DNA of 64,000 bases from Methylobacterium segetis (lineage in GTDB: Bacteria > Pseudomonadota > Alphaproteobacteria > Rhizobiales > Beijerinckiaceae): the NCBI RefSeq assembly GCF_004348265.1, contig NZ_SMNT01000010.1, forward strand, positions 1 through 64,000, written 5' to 3'. Below, in pieces: positions 1 through 8,926 of this stretch (within the stretch, counting starts at the first letter, position 1; each line of letters opens with the position of its first letter). The notes below the pieces were generated by a model that worked only from the letters and a program-made list of their open reading frames with translations, was not told the DNA's origin and did no database searches. A program made the position numbers and the translations under genes.

Positions 1-660
<660 letters not shown>

Positions 661-688
661 TCCGGCCGGTCCCCTCCCCTCGCGAACG

Positions 689-711
689 GCCCCGCCTCGG
701 CGGGGCTTTTT
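689..711 (+). terminator. Intrinsic terminator of ctrA
   Basis: Arms GCCCCGCC (689-696) and GGCGGGGC (699-706) form a perfect stem with a two-base loop, directly followed by five T residues. It lies 28 bases after the ctrA stop and separates ctrA from the convergent reductase gene. Confidence 0.85.
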
Positions 712-731
712 CGTGTCCGGGGACGCTCAGC

Positions 732-1793
732 CTACGGGATCAGCCGGTCCGCCCTCAGCCGGGCGAACAGGTCGAAGAAGGCGTCGTCGGTCGGCTGGTA
801 GTCGAGGAAGCCGAGCCGGCGGCTCTTGCTCATGTCGGTGACGACCTCGATCGGGCGCCCGAGATCGGCATCCGTGTGCCAGGCCGAGGCGAGGCGGGCG
901 AGATCGGGCTCGGCCAGCCCGTGGCGGGCCGCGATCCCGGCCCAGAGGGGCGCGTCCCCCGCCATCTGCTCCTCCAGGGGGCGGACCGTGCCGTCGAAGG
1001 GCGCGGCCTCGATGCCGAACCAGTCCGCGAGGCGACCCCACATCCAGCGCCAGCGGAAGACGTCGCCGTTGACGACGTTGAAGGCCTCGTTGGCGGCCTG
1101 CTGATTCGTCGAGGCCCAGAGGATGTGGCGGGCGAGGATCCGGGCGTCCGTCATGTCGGTCAGGCCGTTCCACTGGGCGGCAGAGCCGGGGAAACGGAAG
1201 GGGCGGCCGGTCTCGCGGCAGAGCGTGGCGTAGACGGCGAGCGTCGTGCCCATATTCATGGCGTTGCCGACGGCCTTGCCGATGATCGTGTGCGGGCGGT
1301 GCACGCTCCAGTTGAATCCGTCGCGGGCGGCGGCCTCGAAGACGGCGTCCTCCTGCGCGTAGTAGAAGTTGTCGATGTCGAGCCGGCCCTGCTCCTCGCG
1401 GAAGGGGGTCTGGGGCACGCGGCCCTGCCCGTAGGCCTCGAACGGCCCGAGATAATGCTTGAGGCCGGTGACGAGGGCGACGTGCCTGATCGTGCCTGCG
1501 GGGGCGAGCGCAGCGATCACGTTTCGCACCATCGCGGCGTTGATCGCGATCATCTCGGCCTCCGTCGGCCGGCGGGCCCAGGTCGCCAGCACGACGTGGC
1601 TCGGACGCAGGCCCGCGAGGGCGCGACCCAGCGAATCCGGGTCCTGGAGATCGGCCGCGACCGGCCGCACGCCGGGCTGGTCGCCGGGATTGCGGGCGAG
1701 CCCGGCCACCTCCCAGCCCTGCGCGACCATCAGCTCGGCCGTGGCGCTGCCGACGATGCCGCTCGCGCCGACGATGAGTGCGCTGCCTGCCAT
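732..1793 (-). CDS. PRISE-type short-chain reductase (progesterone 5-beta-reductase/iridoid synthase-like)
   Basis: A 353-residue NAD(P)H-dependent extended SDR. The N-terminal Rossmann motif GASGIVG is at residues 9-15. Two further motifs identify the PRISE branch: TGLKHYLG (Lys112) and NFYYAQED (Tyr145), which match the Lys/Tyr catalytic pair of plant progesterone 5-beta-reductases. These enzymes reduce activated C=C bonds of enones; the bacterial substrate cannot be told from sequence. It converges on ctrA, and 115 bases separate its start from the end of cheR, so it is probably transcribed alone. The family call is strong, the substrate unknown. Many genomes annotate such genes merely as NAD-dependent epimerase. 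Confidence 0.85.
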   Translation of the reverse strand: MAGSALIVGASGIVGSATAELMVAQGWEVAGLARNPGDQPGVRPVAADLQDPDSLGRALAGLRPSHVVLATWARRPTEAEMIAINAAMVRNVIAALAPAGTIRHVALVTGLKHYLGPFEAYGQGRVPQTPFREEQGRLDIDNFYYAQEDAVFEAAARDGFNWSVHRPHTIIGKAVGNAMNMGTTLAVYATLCRETGRPFRFPGSAAQWNGLTDMTDARILARHILWASTNQQAANEAFNVVNGDVFRWRWMWGRLADWFGIEAAPFDGTVRPLEEQMAGDAPLWAGIAARHGLAEPDLARLASAWHTDADLGRPIEVVTDMSKSRRLGFLDYQPTDDAFFDLFARLRADRLIP

Positions 1794-1908
1794 GTCCGAT
1801 CCTTCCCGATTGCCGCCCCCGCTGAGGCGGCAGTTAGGGAGGCCGGGTCCTGCCCGCCAGCGTGGCGGCGCGGCGGAAGCGGGCGGCGGGCGCCGCCCTC
1901 CCCTGCCC

Positions 1909-2775
1909 TCAGCGCAGGCCGGCGAAGCGCAGGGGCCGCGGGGCGGCCTCGGCGATGCGGGCGCCCGGCGGGTGGCCGTAGAGGCCCCGGTGCTCCGGGT
2001 TCGGCGCGAGGCGGTCGGTCAGGCCGATCACGGTCTCGGCCGCGCCGAGGAGGATCGCCCCGTCCGGCGCGAGGCAGCCGGCGAGCCGGCCGAGCACGTC
2101 GGCCTTGGTCGGCGCGTCGAAGTAGATCAGCACGTTGCGGCAGTAGATGATGTCGAACTGGCCGAGGGACTCGAACGGGTTCAGCAGGTTGAGCTGCCGG
2201 TAATCGACCATGCTGCGGATCGAGGGCGCGATGTGCCACTGCTCGCCCACCTGGGTGAAGTACTTGAGCAGCATCTGCACGGGCAGGCCGCGCTGGACCT
2301 CGAAGTGGCTGTAGAGGCCGAGCCGGGCCTTCTCGATCACCTCGGTGGAGAGGTCGGTGGCCACGATCTCGACCTGCCAGCCCTGGAGGCGGGGAGCCGC
2401 CTCCTGCAGGAGGATCGCCAGGGAATAGGGCTCCTGGCCCGTCGAGGAGGCGGCGCACCAGATCCGCAGGCGGCGCTGGGCCGCGCGGCGGGTCAGCGCC
2501 CCCGGCAGCAGCGTCTCCCGGAACAGGTCGAAGGGCACCCGGTCGCGGAAGAAGAAGGTCTCGTTCGTCGTCATCGCCTCGACGACGGCGCGCTCGATGG
2601 CGGTGTCGCGGGAGACCTTGAGGGCGCCGACGAGGTCGCGCAGGCTCGCGAGGCCGAAGCGCCGGCAGACCGGCCCGAGCCGGCTCTCGACGAGGTAGCG
2701 CTTCTCCGCGGTCAGGGCGAGGCCGGAGCGCTGCTTGAGGTAGCCGCGCAGGAAGTCGAACTCGAGCTCGGTCAT
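1909..2775 (-). CDS. cheR: Chemoreceptor glutamate methyltransferase CheR
   Basis: CheR transfers methyl groups from S-adenosylmethionine to glutamates of methyl-accepting chemotaxis proteins during adaptation. The 288-residue protein has the N-terminal helical CheR domain, the SAM-binding stretch IWCAASSTGQEPYSLA and the segment FDIIYCRNVLIYFD, all family hallmarks. The ATG overlaps the cheB stop in an ATGA arrangement (2772-2775), so translation is probably coupled. It is the last gene of the cheA-W-Y-B-R operon. No receptor gene lies nearby, so its targets are encoded elsewhere. Confidence 0.96.
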   Translation of the reverse strand: MTELEFDFLRGYLKQRSGLALTAEKRYLVESRLGPVCRRFGLASLRDLVGALKVSRDTAIERAVVEAMTTNETFFFRDRVPFDLFRETLLPGALTRRAAQRRLRIWCAASSTGQEPYSLAILLQEAAPRLQGWQVEIVATDLSTEVIEKARLGLYSHFEVQRGLPVQMLLKYFTQVGEQWHIAPSIRSMVDYRQLNLLNPFESLGQFDIIYCRNVLIYFDAPTKADVLGRLAGCLAPDGAILLGAAETVIGLTDRLAPNPEHRGLYGHPPGARIAEAAPRPLRFAGLR

Positions 2776-3941
2776 GCGCCCTGCCCCGTGATCAGGTTGC
2801 GGAGCGCCGGGCCGAGCTCGCCGAGCGGCAGCACGGCCTGGGCGAGCCCGGCCTTGGCGACGCTGCCCGGCATGCCCCAGACGGTGCTGGTCGCCTCGTC
2901 CTGGGCGAGCACCGCGCCGCCGGCCTCGACGAGGCTGCGGGCGCCGTTGGTGCCGTCCGAGCCCATCCCGGTGAGGATCACCGAGAGGGTGGCCGCCCCG
3001 AACAGGGCGGCGGCGTCCTGGAACAGAACGTCGACCGCGGGGCGGCAGAAATTGACCGGCGGCCCGTCGTCGAGGCGGATCACCGGTTCTCGGCCCCCGC
3101 CGCCGTGGAGGCGCATGTGGCGCCCGCCCGGCGCCACGTAGATGCGGCCGGGCTGGAGCGGCTCGTCCGCCTTGCCCTCGGCCGAGGGCAGCCCGACCCG
3201 GGCCCCGAGATGCTCGGCGAAGACGGCGGTGAAGACGGGCGGCATGTGCTGCACGATCAGCACCGGCAGGCGGCGCAGGGTGGCCGCGCCGATCTTCTCC
3301 AGGACCTCGCCGACGGCGCGGGGGCCGCCGGTCGAGGAGCCGATCAGGAAGACCTTCGGCGGCGCCGCCGTGCGGGTCCGCGGGCGCAGGGCGATCGGCG
3401 CGGCGGGGCGCGGCGGCAGCGGGGCGGGCGCGGCGGGCACCCCCGGCAGAGGCGCGGGCGCGGGCGGGGGGCCGCGGCGGCGGGCGCGGGCGGCGCCGAA
3501 CACCCGCACGCGCTCGATCAGCTCGACGCGGAAGGCGTCCGAGGTCGTGACGCCGCGGTTGCTCTCGGGCTTGGCGAGGTAGTCGACGGCGCCGAGCGCG
3601 AGGCATTTCAGGGAGATGTCGGCATTGCGGGTCGTCAGCGTCGACATCATCACGACCTGGAGGCCGGGGCTCTTGGCCAGCAGCAGCGGCAGCGCCTGGG
3701 TGCCGTCGAGTTCCGGCATGTCGATGTCGAGGAGCACCACGTCGGGGTCGTGGCGGGCCATCATCTCCAGGGCGATGCGGCCGTTGGCGGCGGTGCCGAC
3801 CACGGTGAAGCCCGCCTCCCCGATCCAGCGGGCCACGAGCCCGCGCACCACGGCCGAGTCGTCGGCGATGAGGACCTTGATCCGGCCCGGCGCGGCATGT
3901 CCCCCCGGCGCGGGCGGATGGGTGGCGGTGGCTGCCAGCAT
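2772..3941 (-). CDS. cheB: Chemotaxis response regulator / protein-glutamate methylesterase CheB
   Basis: CheB removes receptor methyl groups (and deamidates glutamines) when phosphorylated by CheA. The 389-residue protein has a receiver domain (about 21-140, acceptor Asp72 in LLDIDMPELDG), a Pro/Ala/Arg-rich linker (about 150-195), and the methylesterase domain with triad Ser203 (GSSTGG), His232 (VQHMP) and Asp329 (GMGSDG). The start is the ATG at 3941; no better in-frame start is seen after the preceding cheY. The stop overlaps the cheR start by 4 bases. The linker is longer than in enteric CheB. Confidence 0.96.
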   Translation of the reverse strand: MLAATATHPPAPGGHAAPGRIKVLIADDSAVVRGLVARWIGEAGFTVVGTAANGRIALEMMARHDPDVVLLDIDMPELDGTQALPLLLAKSPGLQVVMMSTLTTRNADISLKCLALGAVDYLAKPESNRGVTTSDAFRVELIERVRVFGAARARRRGPPPAPAPLPGVPAAPAPLPPRPAAPIALRPRTRTAAPPKVFLIGSSTGGPRAVGEVLEKIGAATLRRLPVLIVQHMPPVFTAVFAEHLGARVGLPSAEGKADEPLQPGRIYVAPGGRHMRLHGGGGREPVIRLDDGPPVNFCRPAVDVLFQDAAALFGAATLSVILTGMGSDGTNGARSLVEAGGAVLAQDEATSTVWGMPGSVAKAGLAQAVLPLGELGPALRNLITGQGA

Positions 3942-4012
3942 GGGGGGGGTTACGCCTTCAATACGCGTGACGGGGTCGGTGCCGGGGGCGTGCCCGCCCC
4001 CGGGTTGCAGGC

Positions 4013-4393
4013 TCAGGCCGCCTTCGCCTCCGCGAGGCCGACCTGCTCCAGCTTCGCCGTCAGGATGTCCCGGTCGAAGGGCTTCATGATGTACTCGTCG
4101 GCGCCCGCGTGCAGCGCGCGGGCGATCGCGCCGACGTCGTTCTCGGTGGTGCAGAAGAGCACCTTCGGCGCCGTCCCGCCCGGCGCCTGACGCAGCGCGC
4201 GGAGGAAGGCGTAGCCGTCCATATTGGGCATGTTCCAGTCGAGGAGGATCGCGTCGGGCATCGCCTCGGTGCAATGGTCGAGCGCCTTGGCGCCGTCCTC
4301 GGCCTCGATCACCCGGAGGCCGATCGTCTCCACGATGCGGCGGGCGACCTTCCGGATCACGGCGGAATCGTCGACGACGAGACAGGTCTTCAT
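4013..4393 (-). CDS. cheY: CheY-like single-domain response regulator
   Basis: A 126-residue stand-alone receiver domain with the acidic pair DD at residues 8-9, acceptor Asp52 in LLDWNMPNMDG, Thr/Thr in CTTEND and Lys in YIMKPF. It is the likely CheA substrate that carries the signal to the flagellar switch. It sits between cheW and cheB in the operon, with gaps of 25 and 71 bases. Alphaproteobacteria often have several CheY proteins, one serving as a phosphate sink; which this is cannot be told here. Confidence 0.92.
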   Translation of the reverse strand: MKTCLVVDDSAVIRKVARRIVETIGLRVIEAEDGAKALDHCTEAMPDAILLDWNMPNMDGYAFLRALRQAPGGTAPKVLFCTTENDVGAIARALHAGADEYIMKPFDRDILTAKLEQVGLAEAKAA

Positions 4394-4418
4394 GGTACTC
4401 CTCACGCTGTCCGATCGA

Positions 4419-4904
4419 TCAGGCGGCGACGGAACCGCGCCGCTCGCCGCCGAAGGCGAGGAGCGCGTCGACGTCGAGGATGACGAGCAGGCGCCCGTCG
4501 AGGCGGTGCACGCCGAGCGCGAGGTCGCGCCAGCGGGCATCGAGGTTGATTGGCACGGATTCGTGGGTGTCCGCCCCGAGTTTCAGCACCTCGCCGACGC
4601 CGTCGACCACGAGGGCGAAGGTCTCGCCCCCCTGCTCCAGGCCGATCGCCATCTTGTTGCCCTCGGTCTCGGCCGGCGGCAGGCCGAGGCGGCGGCGCAG
4701 GCAGAGCGCGGTGACGACGCGCCCGCGCAGGTTGAGGAGGCCGACGATCTCCGGCGGCGAGAGCGGCACCGGCGTGACGCCCGCCGGGATGAAGACGTCG
4801 TGCACCCGGTTGATGGCGAGACCGAACATGGTCTCGCCCACGAAGACGGTGACGAACTCGGTGGTGGCGCCGGCATCGGCGTTGGTGTTGGCGGCCTGCA
4901 TCAT
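4419..4904 (-). CDS. cheW: Chemotaxis adaptor CheW
   Basis: CheW couples CheA to chemoreceptors. The 161-residue protein is a single CheW domain: TEFVTVFVGETMFGLAI near the N-terminus, NLRGRVVTALCLRRRLG in the middle and DARWRDLALGVHRLDG near the C-terminus. The protein begins Met-Met, so the start may be 4904 or 4901. It follows cheA by 22 bases and precedes cheY in the same operon. Confidence 0.94.
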   Translation of the reverse strand: MMQAANTNADAGATTEFVTVFVGETMFGLAINRVHDVFIPAGVTPVPLSPPEIVGLLNLRGRVVTALCLRRRLGLPPAETEGNKMAIGLEQGGETFALVVDGVGEVLKLGADTHESVPINLDARWRDLALGVHRLDGRLLVILDVDALLAFGGERRGSVAA

Positions 4905-4926
4905 GATCGTACTCCGGAAAGCGGGC

Positions 4927-7653
4927 TCAGGCCGCCTGAGCGAGGGTGACCGCGTCGACCTCGGCGAGCGCCGCGATCAGCCCCGAGCGGTCGAACTTGG
5001 CGACGAGGTCGCTGATCGCGAGCGAGCGGGCGCGCTCGACCGCGTCGGCGCCGACGGAGCCCGTCAGGGCGATGACGGGCAGCCCGGCGAGGCGCTGGTC
5101 GGCCCCGCGCATGGCCGCCACGAGGTCGAAGCCGCTGCGGCCCGGCATCTCGAGGTCGGTGACGACGACGTCGATGCGGGCATTGGCCTGGAGGGCGGCG
5201 AGCGCCTGCTCCGCGCTCTCGACCGAGACCACGGCGTAGCCCGCGGCCTTGAGGACGGGGGTGAGCATGTCGCGGAAGAAGGCGGAATCGTCGACGAGGA
5301 GCAGGGTCGAGCCGCGCTTCTCGGCCTTCTTCGGGCCGCGCGCCCAGTCGTCGTAGGCGAGCGGCAGGAAGTGGGCGATGTTGATGATGTCGGTCGCCCG
5401 GCCGCGCAGAACCGCGGAGCCGATCAGGTCCGAGCGCTCGGCCGTGATCTCGATGTCGAGGCGCTCCTCGACGATGTCGACGATCTCGTCGACGACGAGG
5501 CCCATCGCCCGCTCGCCGTCCGAGAACACGACGAGCGCCTGCGTCCCCTCCGAGCGGATCGTGATCGCCTCGTCGGCCGGCACCAGCGGCATCAGGCGGC
5601 CGCGATACTGGATGAGGGGGCGCCCGCCGAGCCACTCGACCTTCGAGGCGTCGATCTCCTCGAGCCGGGTGACGAGGGAGAGCGGCACCGCCTTGAAGGT
5701 GCTGTTGCCGCCCTTGAAGACGAGGAGCGTCGCCTTGGCGTCGCCGGCTTCCGTCTCCTCGACCTCGGACTCGACCGGGATCGAGCCGGCCTGGGCGCTC
5801 TGGCTGACCTGCCGGGCGACGCCGTTCGGATCGACGATGAGCACCACGGCGCCGTCGCCGAGGATGGTGTTGCCGGCGAACAGCGGGATGTGGCGGAGCT
5901 TGGAGGACATCGGCTTCACGACGATCTCCTCCGTGTGGAAGACCTCGTCGACGAGGATGCCGAAGCGCTGGCGGCCGACCTGGGCCACGACCACGAAGCC
6001 GGTATCGACCTCGGCGCCGTCGCTCTGGCCGAGGAGGCCCGTGAGCGTGACGATCGGGAGCAGGCGCTCGCGCAGGCGCAGCACCGGCGAGCCGTTGATG
6101 CGCTCGACCCGCTGGCCGGTGCTCTTGTCGACGCGCACCAGTTCCAGCACCGCGACCTGGGGTACCGCGAAGCGGTTCTCGCCCGCCTTGACGATGAGGG
6201 CGGCGACGATGGCCAGCGTCAGCGGGATCTTGATCGTGAAGGTGGTGCCGCGGCCGAGCTGCGTGTTGATGTCGATGACGCCGCCGATCGTCTCGATGTT
6301 CGTCTTGACGACGTCCATGCCGACGCCGCGGCCCGAGACCGAGGTGACGGCCTTGGCCGTCGAGAAGCCGGCGTGGAAGATGAACTTCGCGACCTGCGCG
6401 TCGGTCATCTTCTCGATGTCGGCCTGGGAGGCGACGCCGCGCTCGACCGCCTTGCGGCGGATGGCGGAGAGGTCGAGCCCCTTGCCGTCGTCGGAGATCT
6501 CGATCGTGATCGTGCCGCCCTCGTGATAGGCGGCGAGCCGGATGGTGCCGCGGGCGGGCTTGCCGGCGGCCTTGCGCTCGGCGGCGCCCTCGATGCCGTG
6601 GTCGGCCGAGTTGCGCACCATGTGGGTGAGCGGGTCCTTGATGACCTCCAGGACCTGACGGTCGAGCTCCGTCTCGGCGCCCTGCATCACGAGGTCGATC
6701 TGCTTGCCGAGTTCGGAGGAGAGGTCGCGCACCACCCGCGGCAGCTTCTGCCAGGCATTGCCGATGGGCTGCATGCGCGTCTTCATGACGCCTTCCTGCA
6801 GCTCGGCCGTGACGTGGCTGAGGCGCTGCAGGGGCACCTTGTAGCTGGTGTCGTCGTGGCGGCGCGCGATTTCGAGGAGCTGGTTGCGGGTCAGCACCAG
6901 CTCCGAGACCATCGTCATCAGGTGCTCGAGCGTGTCGACGTTGACGCGGATCGTCTGCACCTTGCTCACCGCCGCCTCGCCCTCGGCGGCCGGGGCCTCG
7001 GGGGTGGCCGCCTTCGCGGGCGCGGCGACGGGGGGGGCCGGCTCCGGTGCCGGAGCGGGCGCTGCGGGACGCTCCGCCACGGCGGGCGGGGCGACGGCGG
7101 GCTTGGCGAAGGCGGGCTCGGCGAGAACGGGCTCGGGCGCGAACTCGTCCGGCCCGGGCGCGGCCAGGAAGGCGGCCTCGAGATCGTCGAGCGAGACCTC
7201 GCCGGGCTTCAGCTCGCGGACCACCGGGTCCGGCAGGGGCGGCGGCGCCACCGGCGCCGGGGCGGGAGCGGCCTCGACCGTGCCCTCGGACATCTTGTCC
7301 AGCGCGCCGATCAGGTCCTCGTCGGAGCCCGCGGGCTCCGTGCCGGTCGCCTCGAGATCGGCGAGGATCGCCTTGAGGCGGTCGAGGGTCGAGAGGATCA
7401 GGGTGACCGAGGCGGCGGTGGCGGGCAGGCCGTCCCGGAAGCGGCCCATCAGCGTCTCGGCGGCGTGCGCCAGCGCCTCGAGGCGCGGCAGGCCGAGGAA
7501 GCCGCAGGTGCCCTTGATGGTGTGGACGAGGCGGAAGATGTTTCTCAGGATCTGCTGGTTGTTGGGATCCTGCTCGAACCGCACCAGTTCGGTGTCGACA
7601 GTGTCGAGATGCTCACTGCTCTCGGTCAGAAACTCACGCAGCAAGTCGTCCAT
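4927..7653 (-). CDS. cheA: Hybrid chemotaxis histidine kinase CheA with C-terminal receiver domain
   Basis: CheA autophosphorylates and passes phosphate to CheY and CheB. The 908-residue protein has an HPt domain (phospho-His44 in RLVHTIKGTCG), a long Pro/Ala-rich linker, the dimerisation and ATPase domains (NSADHGIE, DDGKGLDLS, GRGVGMDVV), a CheW-like domain, a second CheW-like region, and a C-terminal receiver domain (LLLVDDSAFFRDML, acceptor Asp in VVTDLEMPGRSG). The second CheW region and receiver make it larger than enteric CheA (about 650 residues). The ATG at 7653 (MDDLLREF) fits HPt N-termini better than the ATG 27 bases upstream. It is the first gene of the che operon. Confidence 0.95.
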   Translation of the reverse strand: MDDLLREFLTESSEHLDTVDTELVRFEQDPNNQQILRNIFRLVHTIKGTCGFLGLPRLEALAHAAETLMGRFRDGLPATAASVTLILSTLDRLKAILADLEATGTEPAGSDEDLIGALDKMSEGTVEAAPAPAPVAPPPLPDPVVRELKPGEVSLDDLEAAFLAAPGPDEFAPEPVLAEPAFAKPAVAPPAVAERPAAPAPAPEPAPPVAAPAKAATPEAPAAEGEAAVSKVQTIRVNVDTLEHLMTMVSELVLTRNQLLEIARRHDDTSYKVPLQRLSHVTAELQEGVMKTRMQPIGNAWQKLPRVVRDLSSELGKQIDLVMQGAETELDRQVLEVIKDPLTHMVRNSADHGIEGAAERKAAGKPARGTIRLAAYHEGGTITIEISDDGKGLDLSAIRRKAVERGVASQADIEKMTDAQVAKFIFHAGFSTAKAVTSVSGRGVGMDVVKTNIETIGGVIDINTQLGRGTTFTIKIPLTLAIVAALIVKAGENRFAVPQVAVLELVRVDKSTGQRVERINGSPVLRLRERLLPIVTLTGLLGQSDGAEVDTGFVVVAQVGRQRFGILVDEVFHTEEIVVKPMSSKLRHIPLFAGNTILGDGAVVLIVDPNGVARQVSQSAQAGSIPVESEVEETEAGDAKATLLVFKGGNSTFKAVPLSLVTRLEEIDASKVEWLGGRPLIQYRGRLMPLVPADEAITIRSEGTQALVVFSDGERAMGLVVDEIVDIVEERLDIEITAERSDLIGSAVLRGRATDIINIAHFLPLAYDDWARGPKKAEKRGSTLLLVDDSAFFRDMLTPVLKAAGYAVVSVESAEQALAALQANARIDVVVTDLEMPGRSGFDLVAAMRGADQRLAGLPVIALTGSVGADAVERARSLAISDLVAKFDRSGLIAALAEVDAVTLAQAA

Positions 7654-8029
7654 CGGAAGTGCTCGGTTCGAGATCCGCACGGTATTCGTACTTCACCGAA
7701 TGTGACCGGGATGGGTTAGAGAACCGTTGCAGCAAGCACCCGGCGACCGGCCGTCGAGGCGGTCTCCGTGAGCGGTTTCGGTTGACGGATCGCGAGCGGA
7801 AGGGGCGCCGGGGCTGGTTCCGGGCCGGCCGGACGGGTGCGCGCACAGAGGCGCAGGCCGCGTGGGCGGCGAGAGACGAAAACGCTCACGGGGCCGTCGG
7901 GGCTGAGCGCGTCTCCCCTCTCCCGTTCGGGAGAGGGGTGGGGATTCGCCGAATCCGGAGAGACCGCGATCCTCGCCCGGTGCGCGAGCCCTGCCCGCGA
8001 CCTCTGCCGAACGGGAGCGGCGGGGTAGT
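7654..8029. other. Intergenic stretch between cheA and chpT
   Basis: 376 bases with no credible gene. It separates chpT from cheA, both on the minus strand, so it should hold the che operon promoter near its left end. It contains one copy of the recurrent extragenic palindrome (7915-7938). No clear -35/-10 pair was recognised. Short frames crossing it in all directions look like GC-driven noise. Confidence 0.6.
7915..7938. repeat. Extragenic palindrome, copy 1
   Basis: Arms CCCCTCTCCCG (7915-7925) and CGGGAGAGGGG (7928-7938) pair perfectly around TT. The same core recurs at 25417, 29142, 29210, 58697 and 58736. This copy lies about 90 bases beyond the chpT stop. There is no T tract, so it is not a classical terminator. 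Confidence 0.85.
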
Positions 8030-8764
8030 TCAGGCCAGCTGCGTGTCCGAGGGCTCGCTGTCGGCGGGGCGCGCATCCTCGGGCGTGGCGGCGGGGGCCG
8101 GCGCCTCGGGCTCGGCGGAGGCCGAGACCGGCTCGGCGAGGATCGTCACCTCGTCGCCCTCGATCGAGAAGCGCACGCTCATGCCCGCGGCGCGGGCCAC
8201 GAGGCCGGCATAGAAGGGCAGGATGCCATGCGCGTCGACGGTGCCGCTCTCCGGGCGGCCCGCGATGAGCTCCTCGACATGGGCGGGGATGCGGGCGTGC
8301 GAGCCCTTGGCCTTGAAGAGGAGGGTCGGCGCCTCGCCGTCACCGGAGACCTTCACGTCGATGAGGCCGCCGCGCGGGATCGCGCTCGTGGCGATCATGA
8401 CGAGGTTGAGCAGGAGCTTGACCTTGTTCTTCGGGAACAGGGCCTGGGGCGCGCTCCAGGTGAGCTGGGTCTTGTCGTCCGCGAACATCCCGCGGGAGAC
8501 CTTCTCCGCGTCGGCGAGGTCGATCGCCGCCCCGGCCGAGCCGGCGGCGCCGAAGGCGATGCGGGCGAATTGCAGCCGCGCCGAGGCCTGCCGCGCGCTC
8601 TTGCGGATGAGATCCAGGGCGAAGTCGCGCATGGAGGCGTCGTTGTCGTCCTCCAGCACCTCGAGCCCGTTGACGATCGCGCCGACCGGGCTGATCACGT
8701 CGTGGCAGACGCGGGAGCAGAGCAGGGCCGAGAGGTCGAGGGAATCGAGATTCACGGTGGTCAT
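8030..8764 (-). CDS. chpT: Histidine phosphotransferase ChpT
   Basis: ChpT relays phosphate from the hybrid kinase CckA to CtrA and CpdR. The 244-residue protein has the dimerising helical hairpin with phospho-His21 in CSRVCHDVISPVGA and NGLEVLEDD, followed by a degenerate Bergerat-like C-terminal domain, as in Caulobacter ChpT. The tail from about residue 215 is Pro/Ala/Glu-rich and likely disordered. The start ATG at 8764 places the His where the family has it. Its presence close to ctrA supports the call; the chemotaxis operon lies between them. Confidence 0.9.
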   Translation of the reverse strand: MTTVNLDSLDLSALLCSRVCHDVISPVGAIVNGLEVLEDDNDASMRDFALDLIRKSARQASARLQFARIAFGAAGSAGAAIDLADAEKVSRGMFADDKTQLTWSAPQALFPKNKVKLLLNLVMIATSAIPRGGLIDVKVSGDGEAPTLLFKAKGSHARIPAHVEELIAGRPESGTVDAHGILPFYAGLVARAAGMSVRFSIEGDEVTILAEPVSASAEPEAPAPAATPEDARPADSEPSDTQLA

Positions 8765-8926
8765 GGCGCGCTCCGCGCGTGGTTCATCGGGTGTCGGCTC
8801 GGGCCGCCGGCTCGCGCCGCGAGGGCCCATGCCGCACGGATAGACGGCGCATCCCGCTTTGAAAAGCGGCGGCGTCGCCCGCCGCCTCGGGTCGACAAGC
8901 GCGAACGCCTCGGGCATGACGGCCCG

